Assembly: GCF_014647515.1 (NCBI RefSeq)
Contig: NZ_BMPI01000026.1
Coordinates: forward strand, 60,889 to 124,888
Source: Dactylosporangium sucinum
Lineage (GTDB): Bacteria; Actinomycetota; Actinomycetes; Mycobacteriales; Micromonosporaceae
Direction of reading: 5' to 3'
DNA length: 64,000 bases
The translations under genes were made by a program, and so were the position numbers. The notes below the pieces were generated by a model, which was not told the origin of the DNA, searched no databases, and saw only the letters and a program-made list of their open reading frames with translations. This document shows positions 38,885 through 46,493 of this stretch, piece by piece. Numbering within the stretch: the stretch's first letter is position 1; every line of letters starts with the position of its first letter.

Positions 38885-39568
38885 ATGACGGCGACCATCC
38901 GGGCCGGGGCGGCCACCGACGTCGGCAAGATCAGGCGTCGCAACGAGGACAGTGCCGTGGCCGGCCGCGGCATCTGGGCCGTGGCCGACGGCATGGGCGG
39001 CCACGCGGCCGGTGACGTGGCGAGCAACATCGCGGTCACCGCGCTGCGCCGCCTGGAGGACATCCACGACCGCGGGCCCCACGACGTGCGCGACGAGCTG
39101 GCCCGGGCCAACGAGGACATCCTCGCCGCCGCGGTCGCCGACCCGTCGCTGGGCGGCATGGGCACCACGGCCACCGGCCTGTGCCTGGTCCGCCTGGACG
39201 GCGCCGACCGGTGGGTCGTGTTCAACATCGGGGATTCCCGGGTGTACCGCTGGAGCCGCGGCGAGCTCGACCAGCTCACCGTCGACCACGTGGCCCCCGA
39301 GGCGATCACCGGCCGGCGCGGGGTCATCACCCGCGCGCTGGGCACCGACCCCGGCCCGCGGCCCGACCTGTGGGTCCACGACGCGCGCCCCGGCGAGCGG
39401 TTCCTCATCTGCTCCGACGGCCTCCCGCTGGAGGTGTCCGACGCGGACATCGCGGCCGTCCTCGCCGACTGCCCCGACCCGCAGCAGGCGGCCGAGGAAC
39501 TGGTCCGCCGCGCGGTCGTCGGCGGCGGGCGGGACAACGTGACCGTGGTCGTCGTCGATCACGTGTAG
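38885..39568 (+). CDS. PP2C-family Ser/Thr protein phosphatase
   Basis: A 227-residue PPM phosphatase with all metal-binding motifs: RRNEDSAV, WAVADGMGGHAAGDVAS, VFNIGDSRVYRW, LICSDGLPLEV and GGRDNVTVVVVD. It removes phosphate from Ser/Thr in proteins, reversing Hanks-type kinases, though no kinase is next to it. It starts directly after the stop of the 38279 gene and is co-transcribed with it. The end overlaps the convergent GntR gene by 10 bases. Confidence 0.93.
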   Translation: MTATIRAGAATDVGKIRRRNEDSAVAGRGIWAVADGMGGHAAGDVASNIAVTALRRLEDIHDRGPHDVRDELARANEDILAAAVADPSLGGMGTTATGLCLVRLDGADRWVVFNIGDSRVYRWSRGELDQLTVDHVAPEAITGRRGVITRALGTDPGPRPDLWVHDARPGERFLICSDGLPLEVSDADIAAVLADCPDPQQAAEELVRRAVVGGGRDNVTVVVVDHV

Positions 39569-39981
39569 CGCATAGCCGTGCGATCGGCGGCGTGGACCTC
39601 CTCCACGTCGTCGATCCGCACGACGAGCACCGGCGTGCCCTCGGGCAGGCCCAGCTCCTCCCGCTCCCGGGGCGTCGGCATCCGGGCGATGAGCGTCGCC
39701 TCCTTCGGCAGCCGCACGAGCGTGCCCGGGGTCGCCTCCGGTTCGCTCGCGGGCCGGCGGCGCGCGGGGCCGACGCGGATCGAGTTGTCGTGCGCGATGA
39801 ACAGCAGCCCCTCGCCCCGCAGGACGCCGAGCGCCTTGAGCGCGGTGTCCCGGCCGACGTCGTGCTCCCAGGCGAGCTCGGCCGCGCTCGGCAGCCGCTG
39901 GCCGGGCGTCAGCTCCCCGCTCACGATGCGCTCACGCAGGGTGTCCGCGAGCGCTCGGTACCGTGGCGTCACTCCCGTCAC
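39559..39981 (-). CDS. GntR-family transcriptional regulator (short)
   Basis: A 140-residue regulator: a winged HTH at residues 1-75 (RYRALADTLRERIVSGELTP, PSAAELAWEHDVGRDTALKA) followed by only the first part of a UTRA-like domain (EATLIARMPTPREREELGLP, GTPVLVVRIDD). Full HutC-type members are about 240 residues, so the effector domain is shortened. The GTG at 39981 has GGAG 8 bases upstream. The target is unknown; the divergent gene is a FhuF-like reductase. Confidence 0.8.
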   Translation of the reverse strand: MTGVTPRYRALADTLRERIVSGELTPGQRLPSAAELAWEHDVGRDTALKALGVLRGEGLLFIAHDNSIRVGPARRRPASEPEATPGTLVRLPKEATLIARMPTPREREELGLPEGTPVLVVRIDDVEEVHAADRTAMRYT

Positions 39982-40043
39982 TGTAGGCGCTCCATAGCCA
40001 TTTGGCCACATGGCCTCCGCCGGCGGTGGCGGACAATGGCGGC

Positions 40044-40724
40044 GTGAGCGACGCGCTGGGGCCGTACTTCGTGTGGGATGCGTACGACGGGGACGCCGCC
40101 TGGCGGCCGTTCACCGACCTGCTCGACCCCGCCGTGGCCGCGGAGCGGGTCGACGTGTCGCGGCGGACGCTCATCGGCATGTTCGGGCTGGCCGAGGACG
40201 TGGTGCCGGAGCGCGTGGTGGCGTCGGTGCTGTTCCTGGGGGTCGCGTCGCGCCTGCTGTCGCCGTTGCTGGCCGATGCCGTGCTGGCCGACGCCGTGCC
40301 GGGCGGCGGCGTGCGGGCGGCCGGGCTGCGCGACCTGTGGTGGAAGCCGGTCCCGGGCGGGCCGTGGCCGGTCGCCTGCGGCCCGGTGGGGACCCGGCCG
40401 GCCGGCGAGCTGTTCGAGGTGGCCGTCGACGGCCTGGTCGCGCCGGTGCTCGACGTGTTCCGCGAGCGGTTCCGGCTCTCGCCGAAGGTGCTCTGGGGCA
40501 ACGTCGCGTCGGCGCTCGCCGGCGCCGCCGGGCAACTGCCCGGCGACCCGTGGCCGGTGGTGACCGGGCTGCTGGCCCGGCCGCCGCTGCTCGGCACGGC
40601 CACGCTGCGGGGCCGGTCGCTGCGGCGGCACAACTGCTGCCTGTACTACCGCATCCCGGGCGGCGGCACCTGCGCCGACTGCGTGCTCACGTCCCGGCCG
40701 GAACGGGACCTTCGGCCCGGGTGA
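40044..40724 (+). CDS. FhuF-like ferric iron reductase with C-terminal 2Fe-2S motif
   Basis: A 226-residue protein. The C-terminal HNCCLYYRIPGGGTCADCVL gives the Cys-Cys-x10-Cys-x2-Cys cluster typical of FhuF siderophore-iron reductases. The body is helical with GMFGLAEDVVPERVVASVLF and RFRLSPKVLWGNVASALAGA. It would reduce ferric siderophores in the cytoplasm to release iron. No siderophore transporter is adjacent. The GTG start has a weak ribosome-binding site; an in-frame ATG at 40002 is less likely. Confidence 0.82.
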   Translation: MSDALGPYFVWDAYDGDAAWRPFTDLLDPAVAAERVDVSRRTLIGMFGLAEDVVPERVVASVLFLGVASRLLSPLLADAVLADAVPGGGVRAAGLRDLWWKPVPGGPWPVACGPVGTRPAGELFEVAVDGLVAPVLDVFRERFRLSPKVLWGNVASALAGAAGQLPGDPWPVVTGLLARPPLLGTATLRGRSLRRHNCCLYYRIPGGGTCADCVLTSRPERDLRPG

Positions 40725-40846
40725 CGGCCCGTCGCCGGCGGCTAACTTCGGCGCGCGGGGGTGATCCCGGCCGAGTTCGGGGAACCTGGGGCGGGTCACC
40801 GACGACTAATGGAAGCAGTCCAGGGTCCAGACGGAGGGGTGGCCGG

Positions 40847-41770
40847 GTGTCCAGACGGCAGCGCGACGCACGCGACTACGCGCGGCGCATGCGGGTGATC
40901 CAGGAGCGGGGCGACGCCCGGCGGGCTCGGATGCGCTGGGCCACCACGGCGATCGTCGTCGTGGTGCTCGCCTTCGGCGTGCTCGTGGTGGCCAAGCTCG
41001 GCGGCGCGGGGCAGGGCGGCGAGAGCGCCGCGCCGGTGCCCACGGGCGACGCGGCCACGGCCGTCGTGAGCGGGCTGACCTCGGTGCCGGCGGCGACGCT
41101 CAACTCGGTCGCCCGCGGCGAGGACGCGACGCTGCCGAAGCTGACGACCGGCCAGGCGGTGCTCACCGACGGCGGGAAGCCGCTGGTGCTGTACGTCGGC
41201 GCCGAGTACTGCCCGTTCTGCGCGGCCCAGCGGTGGCCGCTGGTGATCGCGCTGTCCCGCTTCGGCACCTTCGAGGGGCTGACGCTCAGCCACTCGGCGT
41301 CGGACGACACGTTCCCCGACACCCCGACGGTCTCCTTCCACGGCTCGACGTACACCAGCCAGTACCTGACCTTCCAGGGCGTCGAGACGAGCACCAACGA
41401 GCGCAAGGGCGGCACCTACGCGCCGCTCGACAAGCTCACCCCGCAGCAGCAGCAGATCATCGCGACGTACAACGCCCCGCCGTACGTCGACGCGCAGTCC
41501 GCCGGCGCCATCCCCTTCCTCGACTTCGCGAACCAGGGCCTGATGGCCGGCTCCTCGTTCAGCCCGCAGCTGCTCAAGGGCATGACGCACGCGGAGATCG
41601 TGAGCGCCGTGGCCGACCCGCAGAGCTCGCTCGGCCGTACCGTCGACGGCAACGCCAACGCGATGACCGCACTGCTGTGCAAGCTCACCGGTGGCCAGCC
41701 GGGCGACGTCTGCACCAGCCCCGCCGTGACCGCCTTCGAGAAGGACTTCGCCAATGTCAGCGTCAAGTAG
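40847..41770 (+). CDS. DUF929 membrane-anchored thioredoxin-fold protein
   Basis: A 307-residue protein with a basic N-terminus, one membrane helix (TTAIVVVVLAFGVLVVAKL, about 28-46) and an extracytoplasmic thioredoxin-like domain whose active site is GAEYCPFCAAQRW (CPFC, about 125). This is the DUF929 family, a DsbA-like disulphide oxidant. Its stop overlaps the start of a VKOR gene by 17 bases, which would re-oxidise it. GTG start with GGAGG. Confidence 0.88.
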   Translation: MSRRQRDARDYARRMRVIQERGDARRARMRWATTAIVVVVLAFGVLVVAKLGGAGQGGESAAPVPTGDAATAVVSGLTSVPAATLNSVARGEDATLPKLTTGQAVLTDGGKPLVLYVGAEYCPFCAAQRWPLVIALSRFGTFEGLTLSHSASDDTFPDTPTVSFHGSTYTSQYLTFQGVETSTNERKGGTYAPLDKLTPQQQQIIATYNAPPYVDAQSAGAIPFLDFANQGLMAGSSFSPQLLKGMTHAEIVSAVADPQSSLGRTVDGNANAMTALLCKLTGGQPGDVCTSPAVTAFEKDFANVSVK

Positions 41771-42251
41771 CGCGGTCAGCATCCCGGAGATCGACCGGCG
41801 GCTCGTGCAGCCGTGGGTGCCGCTGGCCTCGCTCGCGCTGTCGGTGGCCGGGCTCGGCGTCTCGATCTACCTCACGATCGAGCACTTCACCTCGTCGACC
41901 ACCCTCGCGTGCCCCGAGACCGGCGCGCTGAACTGCCTGAAGGTCACCACGAGCGACCAGTCGAAGCTGTTCGGCATCCCGGTCGCCGTGCTGGGGCTCG
42001 TGTACTTCGTGGCGATGCTGGTCGTCTCGCTCCCGGCGCTCTGGCGCTCGCCGTCGCCCTGGCTGCGCCAGGGGCGGGTGGTCCTCGCCGCCGTCGGCGT
42101 CCTCTTCGTCTTCTACCTGGTCTTCGCCGAGCTGTTCACGCTGGACGCGATCTGCCTGTGGTGCACCGCCGTGCATGTGCTGGCGGTGGCGCTGTTCGCC
42201 GTGATCGTGGTCGGGACGGCGTACGCCGACCCGTCCGACCTGCGCAGGTAG
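41754..42251 (+). CDS. vitamin K epoxide reductase (VKOR) family protein
   Basis: A 165-residue membrane protein with four to five helices. It has the loop cysteines (LACPETGALNCLKVTTS) and the redox motif AICLWCTAVHV in the last helices, plus FGIPVAVLGLVYFVAMLV. Bacterial VKOR replaces DsbB: it re-oxidises the Dsb-like partner using quinone. The partner is the overlapping DUF929 gene. The ATG start lies inside the end of that gene. Confidence 0.93.
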   Translation: MSASSSAVSIPEIDRRLVQPWVPLASLALSVAGLGVSIYLTIEHFTSSTTLACPETGALNCLKVTTSDQSKLFGIPVAVLGLVYFVAMLVVSLPALWRSPSPWLRQGRVVLAAVGVLFVFYLVFAELFTLDAICLWCTAVHVLAVALFAVIVVGTAYADPSDLRR

Positions 42252-42334
42252 TGCCCGGGAACTTTTGCGGGGGTTCACACGACCACCTCCCTGTTCGTGC
42301 TCATCCGCCGCACAGAGAGAGGACCGTCCCCCAC

Positions 42335-43051
42335 ATGCGCCTGACCCACGTGGTCCGCGCCGGTGTCGCCGTCGTCGCGGCCGCCACCGCGGCGCTCGCC
42401 TTCCCCGCCGTCGCGTCCGCGCACGTGACCGTCAACCCGAACACCGCCGTGCAGGGCGGCTACGCGAAGGTGACGTTCCGCGTGCCCAACGAACGCGACG
42501 ACGCCAGCACCGTGAAGCTGGAGATCGCGATCCCCACCGACAAGGCGATCGCGTCGGTGTCGCTGAAGCCCGTGCAGGGCTGGACGGCGGTGGCCGAGAA
42601 GAGCAAGCTGGCGACCCCGATCAAGTCCCACGACGGCGAGATCACCGAGGCCGTGTCCAAGATCACCTGGACCGCCGACCCGGCGTCGGCCATCAAGCCG
42701 GGCACGTTCCAGGAGTTCGACGTCTCGCTGGGCCCGCTGCCGGAGGCCGACCAGATCGTCTTCAAGGCCCTGCAGACGTACTCCGGCGGCGAGGTCGTCC
42801 GCTGGATCGACGAGCCGTCGGCGGGCGCCGAGGCCGAGCACCCGGCCCCGGTCCTGAAGCTGACCAAGAAGACGGACGCGACGACGGCCGCCGCCACGGC
42901 CACGGCCGGCCCGACCGCTCAGGCCTCGGACGGGGGCGGCGACGGCGCCGCTGTCGGCCTGGGCGTGGCGGGCCTGGTCCTGGGGCTGGCCGGGCTGGTG
43001 GTGGGCCTGCTCGCGTACCGCCGCGCGGGGGCCACGCCACCGGCCGCCTGA
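42335..43051 (+). CDS. YcnI/DUF1775 family surface protein
   Basis: A 238-residue protein. A signal peptide ends at ASAHVTV, so the mature N-terminus begins with His, as in YcnI proteins that bind copper through it. The DUF1775 domain has GGYAKVTFRVPNERDD, GWTAVAEKSKL and GTFQEFDVSLGPLP. A Thr/Ala linker and a C-terminal helix (VGLGVAGLVLGLAGLVVGLL) with an RR tail anchor it in the membrane. A role in copper handling is by family. Confidence 0.9.
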   Translation: MRLTHVVRAGVAVVAAATAALAFPAVASAHVTVNPNTAVQGGYAKVTFRVPNERDDASTVKLEIAIPTDKAIASVSLKPVQGWTAVAEKSKLATPIKSHDGEITEAVSKITWTADPASAIKPGTFQEFDVSLGPLPEADQIVFKALQTYSGGEVVRWIDEPSAGAEAEHPAPVLKLTKKTDATTAAATATAGPTAQASDGGGDGAAVGLGVAGLVLGLAGLVVGLLAYRRAGATPPAA

Positions 43052-43141
43052 CCGCACGCTGTTTGCCGGAGGCCGCGGTGCTCCCTCCCAGGTGGGGCGC
43101 CGCGGCCTTCGCGCGTCCGGGGGTCCACGTCGCCGCGGCGC

Positions 43142-43201
43142 GCCCAGACGTTGGTCGATCTACCCTCTGTTCGGTGCGGGTGGATCGACCAACGTCTGGG
43201 C
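43142..43201. repeat. palindromic repeat family, copy 1
   Basis: Arms GCCCAGACGTTGGTCGATC and its exact complement enclose a ~22-base loop. It lies 91 bases after the YcnI stop. The core AGACGTTGGTCGATCTACCC is shared with four other copies in the window. Confidence 0.85.
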
Positions 43202-43334
43202 GGTGCGAGCGTGGGGTCGCGGGCACCGGCGTCATGCCGCGCGGGTGCTGCCCGCCGGGCTGGGGCCGTTGACGGGCCGGCCGTTGACGCGCCGGCCGCC
43301 AGCGAGGCGCCGTGCGTGCGCGCGGCGAGGTGGT

Positions 43335-43385
43335 CATCCGCGCCGCGCCCGACCGGCTGTCCGCCGAGCTCCGCGGGGTCGTCCA
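43335..43385 (+). pseudogene. fragment copy of the ECF sigma factor gene
   Basis: 51 bases match 44331-44381 with three substitutions. They encode IRAAPDRLSAELRGVV where the sigma gene has IRAALDRLSAEHREVV (start of region 4). It is 1 kb upstream of the intact gene, in the same orientation. Confidence 0.75.
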
Positions 43386-43552
43386 CCTCGCCGTGCGTAC
43401 GCGCTGCGAGGTGAGGTGGGCGTGGCTGGGGCGCGGCGCCCTGGGAGGTGATGCGTGGGGTTGTGGCGAGTCGGGGCGCGGTGAGTCGCGGGTGCGGCGA
43501 GTTTCGGGTGCGGCGAGTTTCGGGTGCGGCGACGCCCGGCGGGTCGCTCGTC

Positions 43553-43608
43553 CATGATTGTGGGAACCATCTGGCTGCCCGGACGGCCAGATCGTTCCCA
43601 CAATCATG
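43553..43608. repeat. 56-bp near-perfect hairpin
   Basis: CATGATTGTGGGAAC pairs with GTTCCCACAATCATG, and inside ATCTGGC pairs with GCCAGAT, around a ~10-base loop. There is no T-run. It is unrelated in sequence to the GACGTTGG family. Confidence 0.75.
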
Positions 43609-43664
43609 AGGCGGGCCGGCCCCGGCGTGGCGGCGTGGCCCGGCGCGGCGCGGCGCGGCCCGGC

Positions 43665-43724
43665 GTGGCCCGGCCCGGCGTGGCCCGGCCCGGCGTGGCC
43701 CGGCCCGGCGTGGCCCGGCCCGGC
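43665..43724 (+). repeat. 15-bp tandem repeat, four units
   Basis: Four consecutive exact copies of GTGGCCCGGCCCGGC in a longer GC-only stretch (43615-43760). It is a simple slippage-type array. Confidence 0.9.
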
Positions 43725-43797
43725 GTGGCGGCCCGGTGTGGCGGCCCCGGCGTGGCGGCGTGGGGTGGCTGCTGGCGCGACGTGGGTGCTCACATGT

Positions 43798-43859
43798 AGA
43801 TGTTGGTCGATCTACCCTCGCCCACCGAGATCGAATCGAGGGTAGATCGACCAACGTCT
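43798..43859. repeat. palindromic repeat family, copy 2
   Basis: GTTGGTCGATCTACCCTCG (43802-43820) and its exact complement (43837-43855) enclose a loop with GAGATCGAATC. The loop resembles that of copy 5. Confidence 0.85.
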
Positions 43860-44010
43860 GGGTGTAGCCGCGCAAACCGCGCTGGGCGGCCGCGGTTCCC
43901 GCGAGGGTGCAGCGGCGTCGATGGCTCACAGGAAGAAAACAGCTGGAGAAGTTGAACCCTTGACCGTTTCGGGGTGTAGACCCGTACTGGAGCGGCAGGA
44001 GGGGGTCCGG

Positions 44011-44520
44011 GTGACACGGGACGAGGAGTTGATGACCGCGCTGTACACCGAACACTACGGTGTGCTGCTCGGCTTCGTCTCGCGGTACGAGCGGGACCGG
44101 CACCGTGCCGAGGACCTCGTCCAGGAGACGCTCCTGCGCGCCTGGAAGCACATCGGGCGGATCGACGTCGGGCGGGACACCACCCGGTCGTACCTGCTCA
44201 CCATCGCGCGCAACGTCGTCAGCAACGCGTGGCGGGCCGAGCAGCGGCGGCCCAGGCTGGTCACCGACCCCGACGCCATGGAGGCCGTCGCTGAGGCCGA
44301 CAACGTCGACGAGATGGTCGAGGGGTGGCTCATCCGCGCCGCGCTCGACCGGCTGTCCGCCGAGCACCGCGAGGTCGTCCAGTCCGTGTACTACGACGGC
44401 CGCACCGTCGCCGACACCGCCCGCAGGTTGTCCGTCCCCGAAGGTACCGTCAAGTCACGCGCGTTCTACGCCGTGCGGGCGCTGCGGGCGGTGTTCGAGG
44501 AGATGGGGGTCCTGCGGTGA
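44011..44520 (+). CDS. ECF (SigE-like, SigL/SigK-type) RNA polymerase sigma factor
   Basis: A 169-residue group 4 sigma factor. Region 2: LYTEHYGVLLGFVSRYERDR then HRAEDLVQETLLRAWKHI. Region 4: LDRLSAEHREVVQSVYYDGR, TVADTARRLSVPEGTVKSRA. The GTG at 44011 has GGAGGGGG upstream. It overlaps the anti-sigma gene by GTGA, so the two are made together. Together with the lipoprotein that follows it probably answers envelope or redox stress. Confidence 0.93.
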   Translation: MTRDEELMTALYTEHYGVLLGFVSRYERDRHRAEDLVQETLLRAWKHIGRIDVGRDTTRSYLLTIARNVVSNAWRAEQRRPRLVTDPDAMEAVAEADNVDEMVEGWLIRAALDRLSAEHREVVQSVYYDGRTVADTARRLSVPEGTVKSRAFYAVRALRAVFEEMGVLR

Positions 44521-45197
44521 GCGCCGGGCACGACGACATCCGCCGGCTGCTGGGTGGGTACGTGCTCGGTGGCCTGGGCGACGACGAGCAGTTCCGCGTC
44601 GACGCGCACCTCAGCACCTGCGCCGAGTGCCGGGACGAGGCCAACCGCCTCGCGCCGGTGCCCGAGCTGCTGCAGCGCCTTCCCGCCGACCCCGCCGCGC
44701 AGCCGCTGGAGCAGCCGACACCGGCCGGTCTCGAGGCCCTCCTCCGCCGGGCCCGGCCGCGGCGGCTCCCCGTCGGCGTCGTCGCCGCGGCCGTCGTCGT
44801 GCTCGTGCTCGTCGCGGCGCTCGCGCTGCGCGGCGCCGGGCCGCGGACGCCGCCGCAGGCCGCGACAAGCGCGGGCCCCAGCGCGTCCGCCCCCGCGGGC
44901 ACCGTCGTGCAGTTCGTCGCGGCCCAGGGCAGCGCCCTGGCCGGCCGGGCCACCCTGACCCCGCGCCAGTGGGGGGTCAGCGTCGCGCTCGAGCTCACCG
45001 GGCTGCCGGGGGAGGGGCCGTACGTGCTGCAGGTCGTCGGCCGCGGCGGCCAGTCCGAGCAGGCCGCCTGCTGGGGCCCCACCAACAGCAAGTCGGCCCG
45101 GGTGACCGGCGCCAGCTCCATCCAGCTCGCCAACGTCGACGCCGTGCGCGTCGCGGACCACGCCGGCGTGCTGCTCGGCGAGGCGCGCACCACCTGA
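44517..45197 (+). CDS. zinc-finger anti-sigma factor with extracytoplasmic domain
   Basis: A 226-residue protein. The N-terminus has the zinc anti-sigma motif HLSTCAECRDEA (HxxxCxxC, about residues 29-36). One membrane helix follows (VGVVAAAVVVLVLVAALALR, about 83-102). The outside part is an anti-sigma-K-type domain (WGVSVALELTGLPGEGPYVL and so on). It would hold the partner sigma factor at the membrane until a signal releases it. Confidence 0.9.
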   Translation: MSAGHDDIRRLLGGYVLGGLGDDEQFRVDAHLSTCAECRDEANRLAPVPELLQRLPADPAAQPLEQPTPAGLEALLRRARPRRLPVGVVAAAVVVLVLVAALALRGAGPRTPPQAATSAGPSASAPAGTVVQFVAAQGSALAGRATLTPRQWGVSVALELTGLPGEGPYVLQVVGRGGQSEQAACWGPTNSKSARVTGASSIQLANVDAVRVADHAGVLLGEARTT

Positions 45198-45256
45198 ACC
45201 GAATCGGTGCACCAGGGGTACACCTCCATGAATCCCCGCACATCGGAGGAGATCCC

Positions 45257-45751
45257 ATGAAATCGACCCTGCGATTGCTGCTGCCCGCACTCGCCCTGGC
45301 GGCCACCCTGACCGCCTGCGGCGACGACGGCACCGACGCGCAGCCGGCCGCACCCGCCACGACCGCGGCCGCCCCCAGCGCCGCCCCCAGCCCGACCGCC
45401 GCCGCCTCCAGCGCCGCCGCCGGCGGCACCCTCACCGTCGCCACCACCCCGCTCGGCAAGGTGCTCGCCGACGGCCAGGGCTACGTGCTGTACCTGTTCG
45501 ACAAGGACACCGCCACCACGTCGGCCTGCGTCGACCAGTGCGCGGTGAACTGGCCGCCCGTCGCGGCCCCCGTCACTGCCGCCGCCGGGGTCACGCTGCC
45601 CGGCGCGATCACCGCCGTCACGCGACCCGACGGGTCGTCGCAGGCCGCCTACGACGGGCACCCGCTGTACCGCTGGATCAGGGACACCGCGCCCGGCCAG
45701 ACCACCGGCGAGGGCGTCCAGGGCGTCTGGCACGTCATCAAGGTGCCCTGA
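45257..45751 (+). CDS. secreted lipoprotein with COG4315-type (Yx(FWY)xxD) repeats
   Basis: A 164-residue lipoprotein (lipobox TACG, then an Ala/Pro/Thr-rich linker). The mature domain repeats the motif YVLYLFDKDT ... CVDQCAVNWPP and AYDGHPLYRW, with a Cys pair. Such proteins are widespread in actinobacteria, often beside an ECF sigma/anti-sigma pair as here, and their function is unknown. A strong GGAGGAG precedes the ATG. Confidence 0.88.
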   Translation: MKSTLRLLLPALALAATLTACGDDGTDAQPAAPATTAAAPSAAPSPTAAASSAAAGGTLTVATTPLGKVLADGQGYVLYLFDKDTATTSACVDQCAVNWPPVAAPVTAAAGVTLPGAITAVTRPDGSSQAAYDGHPLYRWIRDTAPGQTTGEGVQGVWHVIKVP

Positions 45752-45790
45752 TCCCTCAGGTTGCGACGCGGGTGGCCGATCGTTGCGGGC

Positions 45791-46324
45791 GTGGAAGGCA
45801 TCGCCGGCATCGCCGCCCGGATCGCGGAGATCCGCACCCAGCTCGCCGGGTTCGATCCGCCGCAGGCCGCCGGCACCACCGCGCCCGCCTTCGAGAGCGC
45901 GCTGTCGGCGGCCTCGGCGGCGCTGCGCACGCCCGAGGGCGTGCCGGCCGAGCTGGTCAAGTACGGCAACGGCCGGATCCCGGAGGCGGCGCTGGCCCAG
46001 GTCGGCGACACCCGGCACCGCCTCTGGGCCCCCGCCGCGACGTCGCTCGAGGCGCTCATGCGCGCGGCCCGCGCGGACGGCGTGACGATCGGCATCACCG
46101 ACTCCTACCGCCCGTACGCCGAGCAGGTCGACCTCGCCCGCCGTAAGGGCCTCTACTCGCAGGGCGGCCTGGCCGCGAAGCCGGGCACGAGCGACCACGG
46201 CTGGGGGATGGCGGTCGACCTCGACCTCGACGACCGGGCGCAGGCCTGGATGCGGGCCAACGCGGGCCGGTTCGGGTTCGCCGAGGACACTCCGCGCGAG
46301 CCCTGGCACTGGAAGTACCGCTAA
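45791..46324 (+). CDS. VanY-like D,D-carboxypeptidase (M15 family)
   Basis: A 177-residue protein with an N-terminal helix (IAGIAARIAEIRTQL) and an M15B peptidase domain: DSYRPYAEQVDLARRK, KPGTSDHGWGMAVDLDL (zinc His and Asp) and EPWHWKYR (second zinc His). It should trim D-Ala from peptidoglycan stem peptides. No signal peptide is seen, which is odd for a wall enzyme; non-classical export or a phage-like lytic role is possible. GTG start, ribosome-binding site poor. Confidence 0.82.
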   Translation: MEGIAGIAARIAEIRTQLAGFDPPQAAGTTAPAFESALSAASAALRTPEGVPAELVKYGNGRIPEAALAQVGDTRHRLWAPAATSLEALMRAARADGVTIGITDSYRPYAEQVDLARRKGLYSQGGLAAKPGTSDHGWGMAVDLDLDDRAQAWMRANAGRFGFAEDTPREPWHWKYR

Positions 46325-46333
46325 ATTGTCCTG

Positions 46334-46435
46334 ATGGCCGCGGTCGTCACCCTGCATCTCGCGCTCGCCGCGATGACGGCGCTCGTCGGTGCCGCGTTCC
46401 TGACAGGCCTGGCGACAACCAGCGGACTCGTGTGA
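46334..46435 (+). CDS. possible tiny membrane peptide
   Basis: A 33-codon frame encodes one hydrophobic helix (VVTLHLALAAMTALVGAAFL). It starts 9 bases after the peptidase stop. No ribosome-binding site and no recognised family, so it may be chance. Confidence 0.25.
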   Translation: MAAVVTLHLALAAMTALVGAAFLTGLATTSGLV

Positions 46436-46493
46436 GCCGCGCCGCCCCGGTACGGTCTGGAGGATCCGCCGGCCGTAAGGGAGAGTACGCACG

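Larger units (their letters stand above)
43052..44010. other. repeat-rich 960-bp intergenic region
   Basis: No gene. It holds two copies of the palindromic repeat family (43142, 43798), a 51-bp degenerate copy of part of the neighbouring ECF sigma gene (43335), a perfect-looking 56-bp hairpin (43553), four 15-bp GC tandem repeats (43665) and shorter GAGTTTCGGGTGCGGC tandem units near 43490-43535. Confidence 0.7.

Noticed and set aside
38279..39568. Type VII (ESX) secretion locus
   Set aside because: The first gene only loosely recalls EspG, and no EccB/C/D, WXG100 or mycosin genes are present.
43665..43724. CRISPR array
   Set aside because: The units are contiguous 15-bp copies without unique spacers. 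The same reasoning excludes the 11-bp array at 34144. No cas genes are present.
42919..44367. 482-codon leftward frame with repeated AGPRRAGPRR
   Set aside because: It is generated by the GC-only tandem repeat and the complement of the ECF sigma gene, not a real repeat protein.
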